Shown here piece by piece: positions 6,565 to 14,608 of a stretch of 24,836 nucleotides of DNA. Made by a program: the position numbers and the translations under genes. The DNA comes from Chloroflexia bacterium. Its GTDB lineage: Bacteria > Chloroflexota > Chloroflexia > Thermomicrobiales > CFX8. How positions within the stretch are numbered: the stretch's first letter is position 1; each line of letters starts with the position of its first letter. The stretch is from assembly GCA_013696045.1 (NCBI GenBank), contig JACCZH010000132.1:1-24836 (forward strand), written 5' to 3'. The notes below the pieces were generated by a model. The model worked only from the letters and a program-made list of their open reading frames with translations. It had not been told where the DNA came from and did no database searches.

Positions 6565-8184
6565 GTGGCAATAGATCGAACTTCGACGGCCGGGGTTTCC
6601 CAGTCCGCCCAACGCGCAGGTGGCGTCGATCGCACCTGGTTTCTCAGCCCGCGGGGCTTCTTGCTGGCGCTAATTGTCTTCGTCGGCGGCATCAGCAGCA
6701 TCGCCATAGAGGTCAGCGCGTCACGGTTGATCGGGCCGTACTTCGGATCATCCACCTTCATCTGGGCTAACCTGATTGGCTTGACCTTATTGTATTTGAC
6801 ACTGGGTTACTTTCTTGGCGGCCGCCTCGCCGACCGGTGGCCGTCCACGAATCTGCTCTATGTGATTACAGCAGTTGCTGGCGTGAGTACGGCTACGATC
6901 CCGTTCCTGGCGGGTCCGATTTTGCGATTATCGCTGGCGGCGTTCGACAATGTCGATGTGGGTACGTTCTATGGGTCTCTGCTCGGCACGCTGCTGCTCT
7001 TCGCCGTACCGATTACGGCGCTTGGTTGCGTTTCGCCGTTTGCCGTTCGGATCCGAACCGTCAATGTGCAATCGGCGGGAAACACCGCCGGGTCGCTCTA
7101 TGCTCTATCGACGGTGGGATCGATTATCGGCAGCGTCCTGCCTACGTTCCTCTTGGTCCCGGTCTTTGGTACGCGAACGACATTCATGATCCTGGCGTTC
7201 GCGCTCCTGATTCCATCGCTTGTCGTCCTGTTCTTATCAAAAGCGATGCGCGAGGCGGCGGTGGTCGGCGGATTCGTGGTCTTCGCGGCCTGTCTGCCGA
7301 TTCTAGATAACGGTGGCTTGATACGTCCGCCGGAAACCGGTGTCGTGATTCATGAGGCCGAGACGCGCTACAACTACGTCCAGGTGCTTCAAAGGGGCGA
7401 TGAGACGCTCCTGGCGCTTAACGAAGGACATGCGGTTCACTCGATCTACAATCCGAATAATCTGCTGACGCAGGGCCCATGGGATTACTTCATGGTTGCG
7501 CCTTACTTCAATGAGGACACGCAGCCCGAAGATGTTGACAGCATGCTGATGATCGGTCTGGCAGCGGGGACGGTCTCGAAACAGTTTACGAATGCGTATG
7601 GAGATGTACCCATCGATGGCGTCGAGATCGACGGCGAGATTGCCGAGATCGGGCGTGAGTATTTTGACATGACGGAGCCGAACCTGAACGTTATCGTGGC
7701 GGATGGCCGCTACTTTCTGACGCAAACGGACAAGACCTATGATGTTATTGGTATCGACGCGTATCGGCAGCCGTATATCCCATTTCATCTGACAACCCGC
7801 GAGTTTTTCCAAGAGGCCAAAGATCAACTAACCGACGACGGCGTTGTTGTGGTCAACGCGGGCAGAACGCGGGAAGACTTCCGGCTGGTCGAGGTGATGG
7901 CCGCTACCATGGCTGACGTTTTTACGCACGTCTACATTATTGACGTCGAGCGCTTCAATAACAGCATGGTTATCGGCACTAACCAGGAGTCGTCAAGCAT
8001 CGAGAGCTTTATCCAGAATATCGAGGCGGTCCCGGAGGATTCGATCATCCGCACCGTGGGCGAGGCGTCCATAGAATATGGAAACATTCGCCGCTATGAT
8101 GGAGACGGCATGGTGTTTACCGACGATCTTGCGCCCGTAGAGCTCGTCGTCGACCAGATCATCCTTGACCAAGCCATTCAGTAA
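6565..8184 (+). CDS. Membrane protein fused to spermidine-synthase-like domain
   Basis: This is a 539-residue two-part protein. Residues about 30-250 contain several hydrophobic segments (first: FLLALIVFVGGISSIAIEVSA; later LIGLTLLYLTLGYFLG, LLGTLLLFAVPITALG, FMILAFALLIPSLVVLFL), as in fused MFS/spermidine synthases. Residues about 285-515 carry a Rossmann domain of the polyamine aminopropyltransferase type: MLMIGLAAGTVSKQF, then the acidic GVEIDGE, VIVADGRYF and a YDVIGIDAYRQPYIPFHLTTREFF stretch. The catalytic Asp position is kept (IGIDAY), but the DSTDP signature of true SpeE enzymes is absent, so spermidine synthesis is doubtful. The GTG start follows the ThDP-enzyme stop by 15 bases, with AAGGA at 6548-6552, so the two are probably co-transcribed. 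The substrate is unknown. Confidence 0.85.
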   Translation: MAIDRTSTAGVSQSAQRAGGVDRTWFLSPRGFLLALIVFVGGISSIAIEVSASRLIGPYFGSSTFIWANLIGLTLLYLTLGYFLGGRLADRWPSTNLLYVITAVAGVSTATIPFLAGPILRLSLAAFDNVDVGTFYGSLLGTLLLFAVPITALGCVSPFAVRIRTVNVQSAGNTAGSLYALSTVGSIIGSVLPTFLLVPVFGTRTTFMILAFALLIPSLVVLFLSKAMREAAVVGGFVVFAACLPILDNGGLIRPPETGVVIHEAETRYNYVQVLQRGDETLLALNEGHAVHSIYNPNNLLTQGPWDYFMVAPYFNEDTQPEDVDSMLMIGLAAGTVSKQFTNAYGDVPIDGVEIDGEIAEIGREYFDMTEPNLNVIVADGRYFLTQTDKTYDVIGIDAYRQPYIPFHLTTREFFQEAKDQLTDDGVVVVNAGRTREDFRLVEVMAATMADVFTHVYIIDVERFNNSMVIGTNQESSSIESFIQNIEAVPEDSIIRTVGEASIEYGNIRRYDGDGMVFTDDLAPVELVVDQIILDQAIQ

Positions 8185-8202
8185 CCGGAGGAAATGAGGC
8201 AA

Positions 8203-9018
8203 ATGAACGTGACTGTGGTTGAGCGTGGGCTACTGGAGTTTCAGTTCAGCCAGCTTCGAAATCTTCCACTCATACATGGTATGAGCGGGCACAACAACAG
8301 TGCCCCGGCGGAAGGCGACATCGCCTATAGTTCGATCTCTGACCCCACCGACACGACCGCCAACCGCCGGGCTTTTTTCGCTGAGCTTGGCCTGAACCTT
8401 GAGTCCCTGACGCTTGGGCGCCAGGTGCATGGGAACACCGTTCACGCGGTGGTCGCGAGCGACCGAGGGCGTGGCCAGCCGCCATCGTTTGATGGCTTTC
8501 CTGACACCGATGGGCTGATAACAGCGGCTCCGGACATTACCCTGGGGGTAATTACCGGGGATTGCGTGCCGATTGTACTCTACGATCCGCGTAAGCACGT
8601 TCTGGCTGTCATTCACGCTGGCTGGCGTGGGACCGTATCATTGATCGCGAAGCGTGCCGTAGAGGCGATGAAGGCCGGTTACCAGTGCCGTCCGCGCACC
8701 ATTCTAGCCGGCATCGGACCGTCCATTTGTCCCTCTTGCTATGAAGTCGGCGACGAGGTCGTGGATGCCTGGATGGCTTCCGGCATTCCTGATGCCCGTC
8801 GCGCCGTGCTGTCTCGTGATGGTAGTCAATATTTTGACCTGTGGACTGCTAACCGGTACGCGCTCATGGCAGCCGGGGTGCAACGACGAAACATCGAAGA
8901 CAGCGCCATCTGTACACGTTGCGAGTCGCATGCGTTTTTCTCGCGCCGGGCGGCTGTCGCGGGTGATTCCCGCAAAGGAAGCCAGATGATGGTGGCACAA
9001 TTGACGCAACGCAGCTGA
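8203..9018 (+). CDS. pgeF: Peptidoglycan editing factor PgeF (YfiH/laccase-domain family)
   Basis: This 271-residue protein of the YfiH family was long annotated as polyphenol oxidase. The E. coli member is a cytoplasmic amidase-type factor that corrects mis-incorporated L-Ser in UDP-MurNAc precursors. The metal site is intact: RQVH76G, GDC121VPI and IHAGWRG with H138. The DTDGLI motif and GPSICPSCYEV block are also present. An ATG at 8194 is only 2 bases after GGAGG (8187-8191). The ATG at 8203 sits 11 bases away, so 8203 is preferred, although 8194 would add just three residues. It follows the spermidine-synthase fusion by 18 bases and precedes yggS, the same pair as ylmD-ylmE in Bacillus. 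Confidence 0.9.
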   Translation: MNVTVVERGLLEFQFSQLRNLPLIHGMSGHNNSAPAEGDIAYSSISDPTDTTANRRAFFAELGLNLESLTLGRQVHGNTVHAVVASDRGRGQPPSFDGFPDTDGLITAAPDITLGVITGDCVPIVLYDPRKHVLAVIHAGWRGTVSLIAKRAVEAMKAGYQCRPRTILAGIGPSICPSCYEVGDEVVDAWMASGIPDARRAVLSRDGSQYFDLWTANRYALMAAGVQRRNIEDSAICTRCESHAFFSRRAAVAGDSRKGSQMMVAQLTQRS

Positions 9019-9045
9019 CGCCCAATCCTCGCTGGAGGTTTCACA

Positions 9046-9765
9046 ATGCAGCAATTGACAAAGGAACAGATCGAGCGCGACTTTGCTGACCGAATTAACG
9101 TGGTGATGTCGACCATCTCCGACGCTGCTCGCGCCGGTGGCCGCTCGCCTGACGATGAGCTCCTCGTTGCTGTGTGCAAGACGGTTGACCGTGCCGCTGT
9201 CGATCTTGGATATCGGCTTGGACTGAGAGATTTTGGTGAGAACCGGGTGCAGGATGCGCTGGAGAAGTTCGAGGTAGACGTGCCCGAGGATTTGGGTCTG
9301 CATATGATCGGGTCGCTGCAAACGAACAAAGCGAACCAGGTTGTGAAGCGTTTTGCGCTCATTCATTCGCTCGACAGATTGTCGCTTGCGAAGGCGCTGG
9401 ACAAACGCGCGACTCAGTTGGGTGTTGTTCAACCGGTGCTGATTCAGGTGAACGTCTCCAGGGAAGACCAGAAGCATGGCTGTGCGGTCGAGGATATTCC
9501 CCAACTGCTCGATGAAGTGCTGAGTCTATCCGGGCTCAGTGCGGAGGGCTTTATGACAATGGCTTCATTTGTGGCGACTCCTGAGCAGGCCAGACCTGTG
9601 TTTGCCGAGATGCGCGAAATTAAGGACGCGATGCGTGCACGCTATCCCGACGTTCCCCTACGTCATCTTTCCATGGGCATGACGAACGACTACGCCGTCG
9701 CTATCGAGGAGGGGGCGACCATCGTGCGCGTGGGCCGTGCGCTCTTTCAGGATTCAGTAGCCTAG
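9046..9765 (+). CDS. yggS: YggS-family pyridoxal phosphate homeostasis protein (PLPBP)
   Basis: This 239-residue protein folds as an alanine-racemase-like TIM barrel that binds PLP but has no known catalytic activity. It buffers PLP supply in the cytoplasm. The PLP lysine is K45 in LLVAVCKTV. Other family blocks are FGENRVQDALEK, HMIGSLQTNKANQV, VLIQVNVSREDQKHG, GFMTMASF and LSMGMTNDYAVAIEEGATIVRVGRALF. A GGAGG at 9034-9038 lies 7 bases before the ATG. It is downstream of pgeF by 27 bases and its stop codon overlaps the next gene by one base. The usual Gram-positive neighbours sepF and ylmG are absent; an MBL hydrolase follows instead. Confidence 0.93.
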   Translation: MQQLTKEQIERDFADRINVVMSTISDAARAGGRSPDDELLVAVCKTVDRAAVDLGYRLGLRDFGENRVQDALEKFEVDVPEDLGLHMIGSLQTNKANQVVKRFALIHSLDRLSLAKALDKRATQLGVVQPVLIQVNVSREDQKHGCAVEDIPQLLDEVLSLSGLSAEGFMTMASFVATPEQARPVFAEMREIKDAMRARYPDVPLRHLSMGMTNDYAVAIEEGATIVRVGRALFQDSVA

Positions 9766-10547
9766 TGAAACTAACTTCCCTTGGCTCGGGGAGCAGCGGG
9801 AACGCCTTTCTGCTCCAAACCGACGAACAGACGATCCTGCTCGATTGTGGCGTCGGTGCGCGCACGATCCAGAAGGTGCTGCTGGGCTGTACCGCACCGA
9901 GCACTGTCATACTCAGCCACGAACACAGCGATCACGTAAAATCGCTTAAGAGCGTGCTTCGGAGACATGCCTGCGAGGTTGTGGCAACTCCAGGGACTCT
10001 CGGGGCAATTGGCCATGAAGCGGGATGGCGCAACGCTCAAACCGGCTCGCGGCTGGATTTTGGCTCTGTCTCCATCTCGTTTGTCGGTGTGTCGCACGAC
10101 GCGGCGGAGCCCTGTGGCTTTCTGCTCGAATCGGCGGACTTGAGGATCGCTATCGTTACCGATCTCGGGGTGGTCAACACTGATGTGCTCGACGCAATCA
10201 GCGCGGCGGACTTTGTGGTGTTGGAGTCGAATTACGACGAAGGGATGCTGCGGAGCAGCCATTACCCGGCCCATCTGAAACGTCGGATCCGCAGTGAGGT
10301 TGGTCACTTGAGCAATGAGGATTGTGCTGCGGCGCTGGTTCACTCATTGACATCGAAGACGCGAGCCGTCTGGTTGTCGCACCTGTCGCATAACAACAAC
10401 ACGCCGGTTGCGGCGGTGGCAACGGTAAGGGAAGCCCTGCTGGCGAGCGGGGAGGATGTGCCGGTTACGGCGCTGGCACGCTTCGACACGTCCCAGATCC
10501 TGCCCTACAGCGCTCCTCCGCGCCAGGTTTCGCTGTTCGACGTCTAG
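9765..10547 (+). CDS. MBL-fold metallo-hydrolase (YycJ/WalJ-like)
   Basis: This is a 260-residue metallo-beta-lactamase-fold hydrolase. The N-terminus K-L-T-S-L-G-S-G-S-S-G-N, the metal motif H52-E-H54-S-D56-H57, D-L-G (163-165 region), the VLESNYDEGML block and the late LSHLSHNNNTP motif match the YycJ/WalJ subgroup. Bacillus members of this subgroup have been described as 5'-3' DNA exonucleases or are linked to wall regulation. No WalRK two-component genes are in the window, so that link is not supported here. The start is GTG at 9765, sharing its G with the TAG stop of yggS (9763-9765), which suggests translational coupling. It is the last gene of the plus-strand run. Confidence 0.85.
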   Translation: MKLTSLGSGSSGNAFLLQTDEQTILLDCGVGARTIQKVLLGCTAPSTVILSHEHSDHVKSLKSVLRRHACEVVATPGTLGAIGHEAGWRNAQTGSRLDFGSVSISFVGVSHDAAEPCGFLLESADLRIAIVTDLGVVNTDVLDAISAADFVVLESNYDEGMLRSSHYPAHLKRRIRSEVGHLSNEDCAAALVHSLTSKTRAVWLSHLSHNNNTPVAAVATVREALLASGEDVPVTALARFDTSQILPYSAPPRQVSLFDV

Positions 10548-10580
10548 AGTGCTTTTGGCATATGGTCAGCAAGTGCATAC

Positions 10581-10638
10581 CCAGAGGCACGTGGAGCGCA
10601 GAGATGTCAACAGAACACTAAAGGTCGACATCCTCTGG
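10581..10638. other. Noncoding convergent gap with overlapping hairpins
   Basis: The 224-base gap 10548-10771 between the MBL gene and the convergent ABC gene shows no credible gene. Two competing pairings exist. CAGAGATGTC (10599-10608) pairs with GACATCCTCTG (10627-10637), with one bulged C. CCAGAGG (10581-10587) pairs with CCTCTGG (10632-10638). No T run follows, so this may be a poor terminator or simply a structured 3' region. Confidence 0.3.
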
Positions 10639-10771
10639 TATCCCGAGGTCACGATTGTCCAGTCAAGCACAGCAGCAGGCTACGTTGCTCTCCCCTGCGC
10701 ACGATTCGTGGCCGCGAGTAGTCTCACACCAGGCTCAATAATAAACTGCACTTCGCTACGTTTACCACGCT

Positions 10772-12580
10772 CTAGTCAGCAGCTTCGATGGTGTCTTCGC
10801 GAAATTGCATCGTGTAGAGATCGTAATATGCGCCCCGCTTCGCCAACAATTCGTCGTGTGAGCCTGTCTCGACAATCTGCCCGTGTTCGAGCACAACCAC
10901 TTTGCTGGCCTCCTTGACCGTGGAGAGGCGGTGGGCAATCATGAAGGCGGTCCGGCCTTGCAGCAAGCGACGCAGGGCGGTCTGGATGAGCAACTCTGTT
11001 TCCGTGTCAACGCTCGACGTGGCTTCGTCGAGAACGATTACGCGAGGGTCGGCCAGCAGCGCGCGCGCGAAGGAGAGGAGTTGTCTCTGCCCAATGGATA
11101 GTGTCTGGCCGCGCTCATCGACGTCCGACTGATACCCATTTGGCAGGTGCAGGATGAACTCGTGTGCGCCGACCGCTTTGGCGGCGTTGATCATATCTTC
11201 TTCGGTGGCGTCGGGACGTCCATACAGAATATTCTCGGCGATAGTGCCCGCGAACAGGAAGGTGTCCTGCAACACAACGCCTACCTGCGAGCGTAGCGAC
11301 TCCTGCGTGACGTCCCGGACGTTGTGACCGTCAATGCGAATGGCTCCTGACGTGACGTCGTAGAAGCGCACTAGCAAGTTAATCATCGAGGATTTCCCGG
11401 CTCCGGTTTCTCCAACGAAGGCGATCGATTCGCCGGCTCGCACGTCCAACGTCACTCCGTGAAGAACTTCAACATCACTGTATCCAAAGCGGACATCCTC
11501 AAACTCGACACGCCCTTCGATGCGTGGTAGTGTGACGGCGCCTGGTTTATCCTGAATCTCTTCATCGACATCGAGCAATTCATAGATTCGCTCGCCGGCC
11601 GCCATCGCCCGCTGGAGCATGTTATAGCGCTGCGCCAGATCACGAATTGGCTCGTAGAAGCGGTGAATATATGCCACGAAGATGAACAGCTCACCTGTAG
11701 TAAAGGCATCTCCTCCGAGAATGATTCTACCGCCGACAAACAGGACCGCTGCTGTCGCTATCGCTTCAATGAACATCACCGCCGGGAAGAGGAAGGCCGA
11801 AAGCTTGGCCGCGCGTACGTTTGCGTCGAGGTTATCGTCATTAACATCGTGGAATGCCGCGATGCTGCGCGGCTCGTGGGCGAATGACTGTGTTACCCGA
11901 ACGCCGGAGATACTCTCGGCGAGATTGGCGTTCACCCGCGAAATTGTCATCTGAGCCTCACGATAGGTGTCGATGGCGTATTTACGCCATAACTTCATCA
12001 TGACGATCATCACCGGCAGAATGGCGAAGGCCACCAGGGCCAGCTGGGCGTTGATAATTAACATTAGAACAACGATACCCAGCAAGAGGACCAGGTCAGA
12101 CACCACCCGGATCAAACCTTCGCTGAACAACATGTCGATGACCGAGACATCGTTCTGCAGCCGGGACATGATCCGGCCCACTCCGCGTTGATCGATGTAG
12201 CGGATGCCGACCTTCTGGATATGCCGAAACATGTTGTCGCGCATGTCAAAGACGATGCGCTGCCCAAGCCATGACGTGTAGTAGAGTTGGCGACTGTAGG
12301 CAATGAACCTGGCGAACGATATTGCAAGAAATATTATGAGAAGCCAGTTGATAGCCGACATGCCAGATTGGCCGAGAAAGACCCGGCCCTCGCCGACGAC
12401 GTCGATGGCGACACCAAAAAGGAAGGGCATACTCAAATCGGCCAGAGCGGTTAGCACCATGAGCGCGGCGGTAGCCATTGTCTTACCGCTGTATGGGCGA
12501 ATTTGACCGACCAGCCTACTGGCTACTCGCGCATCATATGCCTTACCGAGGAGATCGTCGGGGTTGTGTCCTACTTGCAT
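10772..12580 (-). CDS. ABC exporter half-transporter, canonical-ATPase subunit
   Basis: This 602-residue type IV ABC exporter subunit has a transmembrane domain at about 30-330 and a nucleotide-binding domain at about 360-595. The Walker A is GETGAGKSS. The signature is L494-S-I-G-Q498 (degenerate; consensus LSGGQ). The Walker B VIVLDE519 keeps the catalytic Glu and the switch His is H550 (IAHRLST). In heterodimeric exporters such as TM287/288, LmrCD and BmrCD, the subunit with intact Glu and His carries the altered signature, exactly as here. Its partner is the upstream gene at 12599-14350, 18 bases away. The substrate (drug, lipid or peptide) cannot be read from the sequence. The start is ATG at 12580; a GGCAGG lies upstream. 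Confidence 0.93.
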   Translation of the reverse strand: MQVGHNPDDLLGKAYDARVASRLVGQIRPYSGKTMATAALMVLTALADLSMPFLFGVAIDVVGEGRVFLGQSGMSAINWLLIIFLAISFARFIAYSRQLYYTSWLGQRIVFDMRDNMFRHIQKVGIRYIDQRGVGRIMSRLQNDVSVIDMLFSEGLIRVVSDLVLLLGIVVLMLIINAQLALVAFAILPVMIVMMKLWRKYAIDTYREAQMTISRVNANLAESISGVRVTQSFAHEPRSIAAFHDVNDDNLDANVRAAKLSAFLFPAVMFIEAIATAAVLFVGGRIILGGDAFTTGELFIFVAYIHRFYEPIRDLAQRYNMLQRAMAAGERIYELLDVDEEIQDKPGAVTLPRIEGRVEFEDVRFGYSDVEVLHGVTLDVRAGESIAFVGETGAGKSSMINLLVRFYDVTSGAIRIDGHNVRDVTQESLRSQVGVVLQDTFLFAGTIAENILYGRPDATEEDMINAAKAVGAHEFILHLPNGYQSDVDERGQTLSIGQRQLLSFARALLADPRVIVLDEATSSVDTETELLIQTALRRLLQGRTAFMIAHRLSTVKEASKVVVLEHGQIVETGSHDELLAKRGAYYDLYTMQFREDTIEAAD

Positions 12581-12598
12581 GATGGCCTGCCGTCGAAG

Positions 12599-14350
12599 CT
12601 AATCCGCGACCTGCAGAAACTCCTCCTGGTCCTTGAGCTGCAAATCGTAAATGCGGCTATAGAGACCGCCGAGCAGCACGAGATCATCGTGCTTGCCACG
12701 CTCGGCGATGCGGCCATTGTCAACGACCAGAATTTCGTCGGCTTCCTTTACGGCTGAAAGACGTTGAGCGATCACGAATGTCGTCCGTCCGGCCATCGCC
12801 ATTTTCAACCCCATCTGAATCTCGTACTCAGTTTCGGTGTCGACGCTGGACGTCGCGTCATCCAGAATCAGCACCCTTGGATCGCTGCATAGCGCGCGCG
12901 CAATCGCCAATCGCTGCTTCTGTCCACCGCTGAGGGTCAACCCACGTTCGCCGAGCACTGACCGGTAGCTGTCGGGCATATCGGTGATGAAATCATGAGC
13001 CCTGGCGATCTTCGCGGCCGTTACGATCTCTTCATCAGTCGCATCCGGTCTTCCATAGGCAATATTGTCACGGATAGACGACGAGAACAGAAACGTTTCC
13101 TGCATAACTAGCGAAACATTGCGGCGCAGCGACAGAAGCGTATAGTCGCGCACGTCATGGCCGTCCAGAAGGATTCGACCGGATGTCACGTCATAGAAGC
13201 GCGGGATGAGGGACGTGACCGTGCTCTTGCCTGAGCCGGTTGCTCCGACGATTGCAATAACCTGGTCGGGCTTCACGGTAAGGTTGATGTCGTGAAGAAC
13301 CGTGTCACCTGTGCCGGGATATGCGAACGAAACGTTCTCAAATGTTATCTCACCTGTTGCGTTGGTCAGTTCAATCGCACCCGCGCGATTGTGAATCGTC
13401 GCGCGGGTGTCGATCACCTCGAAGATACGGTCCCCCGATGCTACTGCTCGCATCATCGAGTTCACAATAAAACCAAGCGATTGCACCGGCATCGCAAGCA
13501 TGGCGAGATAGAGGTTAAACGCGACGAACGTGCCGACCGTTAGTTCGCCTGCGAGCACCTGCCTGCCGCCATACCAGAGAATTACAGCAAGCCCAAGGTG
13601 CGAGAGCAATGTCATCGTCGGAAAGTACAGCGCCCATGTTGAGATGGCAGTCATTTGACGATCGAAAAGTTCGGTCAGGGAACGGTCAAACTTCCGTATC
13701 TCACGGTCTTCCTGTGCAAAAACGCGCACCACTCGCGCGCCGGACAAATTCTCTTGCAGGACGGTCGTCATTTCACCGAACTGTTGTTGGACCCGGTTGA
13801 ACATCGGGCGAATAGTGCGTCCTAAATGGATCGCGGTGAGGATGAGCGGAGGCATGACCGCCAGCGAAAGCGCGGCCAGGCGTGCATGTTGAGCAAAGAG
13901 AATGACGGTGATGGCAACGAGCATCATGCCGCTGTACACGCCCATACGCAACGAGAACATCATGAAGCGGCGAATCGAGCTAATATCCTCGGCGCCACGC
14001 GACATCAACTGACCGGACTGTGCTTTGTCGTAATAGGAGAACGGCAGTGTCTGGAGATGCTCGTAGTACTCCGCGCGCATGTCGGTCCCGACCAGCTCGG
14101 CCAGCGCCTGAAACAGGTACGAACGAATATAGGTAAAGACACCCTGAGCGACGGCGGCAAGCAGTATGAAGACTGCACCGAGAACAACGACCCGGTTGTT
14201 GTTGCCACTGATGCCGTCGTCTATAACGTAACCGATCAGGCGCGGGACCAGCAACATTGACGCGAGACCGATAAACATCGAGATATAGGCGATGACGACT
14301 TGCCATTTATACGGCTTCAAATAGCCTAGTATGCGCCAAAGCACGCGCAC
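12599..14350 (-). CDS. ABC exporter half-transporter, degenerate-ATPase subunit
   Basis: This 583-residue partner subunit has six predicted membrane helices in about residues 15-310 and a nucleotide-binding domain from about 340. The Walker A is GATGSGKST and the signature L473-SGGQ is canonical. The Walker B ends LILD497-D498, with Asp in place of the catalytic Glu. The switch residue is Q529 (IAQRLSA) in place of His. These two changes define the degenerate site subunit of heterodimeric exporters (TM287 has the same Asp and Gln). The GTG start at 14350 is preceded on the reverse strand by a GGGGGT Shine-Dalgarno 5-6 bases upstream. It is the first gene of a two-gene operon with 10772-12580 and is divergent from the HTH gene. 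Confidence 0.93.
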   Translation of the reverse strand: MRVLWRILGYLKPYKWQVVIAYISMFIGLASMLLVPRLIGYVIDDGISGNNNRVVVLGAVFILLAAVAQGVFTYIRSYLFQALAELVGTDMRAEYYEHLQTLPFSYYDKAQSGQLMSRGAEDISSIRRFMMFSLRMGVYSGMMLVAITVILFAQHARLAALSLAVMPPLILTAIHLGRTIRPMFNRVQQQFGEMTTVLQENLSGARVVRVFAQEDREIRKFDRSLTELFDRQMTAISTWALYFPTMTLLSHLGLAVILWYGGRQVLAGELTVGTFVAFNLYLAMLAMPVQSLGFIVNSMMRAVASGDRIFEVIDTRATIHNRAGAIELTNATGEITFENVSFAYPGTGDTVLHDINLTVKPDQVIAIVGATGSGKSTVTSLIPRFYDVTSGRILLDGHDVRDYTLLSLRRNVSLVMQETFLFSSSIRDNIAYGRPDATDEEIVTAAKIARAHDFITDMPDSYRSVLGERGLTLSGGQKQRLAIARALCSDPRVLILDDATSSVDTETEYEIQMGLKMAMAGRTTFVIAQRLSAVKEADEILVVDNGRIAERGKHDDLVLLGGLYSRIYDLQLKDQEEFLQVAD

Positions 14351-14377
14351 GAAGTACCCCCTGAATTTGTAAGAGAG

Positions 14378-14407
14378 GCGTCTCCAGACGCACAGCGTCT
14401 CAGTATA
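14378..14407 (-). promoter_or_regulatory. Candidate -10 box and repeated motif upstream of the ABC operon
   Basis: Read on the reverse strand, TATACT (14407-14402) is a good -10 hexamer, although no clear -35 box is present. Directly downstream of it, GCGTCTC occurs twice (14378-14384 and 14395-14401 on the plus strand) with its inverse AGACGC (14386-14391) between. This could be an operator overlapping the transcription start. Confidence 0.3.
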
Positions 14408-14435
14408 ACATTACCGCGGTCATATACCTCGCACA

Positions 14436-14524
14436 TCGGAAGAATGTCGCACTTCTGAGGTCCACAGTACGTTCGGTGCTGCATGTGACCGGACGGTATG
14501 TACGAAAATGCCTATTTCTTCCGA
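14436..14524. repeat. Nine-base inverted repeat in the ABC/HTH divergent region
   Basis: TCGGAAGAA (14436-14444) and TTCTTCCGA (14516-14524) are perfect inverse copies separated by 71 bases. The right copy ends six bases before the -35 box of the HTH gene. A pair of regulator half-sites is possible, but a 9-base match in about 180 bases can also arise by chance. Confidence 0.3.
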
Positions 14525-14530
14525 AACTAG

Positions 14531-14560
14531 TTGACGATATACGCGTCACAAGGCTACAAT
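14531..14560 (+). promoter_or_regulatory. Sigma-70-type promoter of the HTH gene
   Basis: TTGACG (14531-14536) and TACAAT (14555-14560) are separated by 18 bases, close to consensus. Transcription would begin near 14567, about 40 bases before the GTG start at 14609. The -35 box coincides with the TTG that would be the most upstream possible start of the same reading frame, so that longer version is not credible. Confidence 0.6.
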
Positions 14561-14608
14561 GCACTATACGTACAGGGGGATTGCCGGACGCCGGTGGAAG
14601 GAGCGGGC

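Noticed and set aside
8704..9504. 266-codon reverse-strand frame across pgeF and yggS
   Set aside because: It spans two conserved genes on the other strand and its translation has no recognisable domain.
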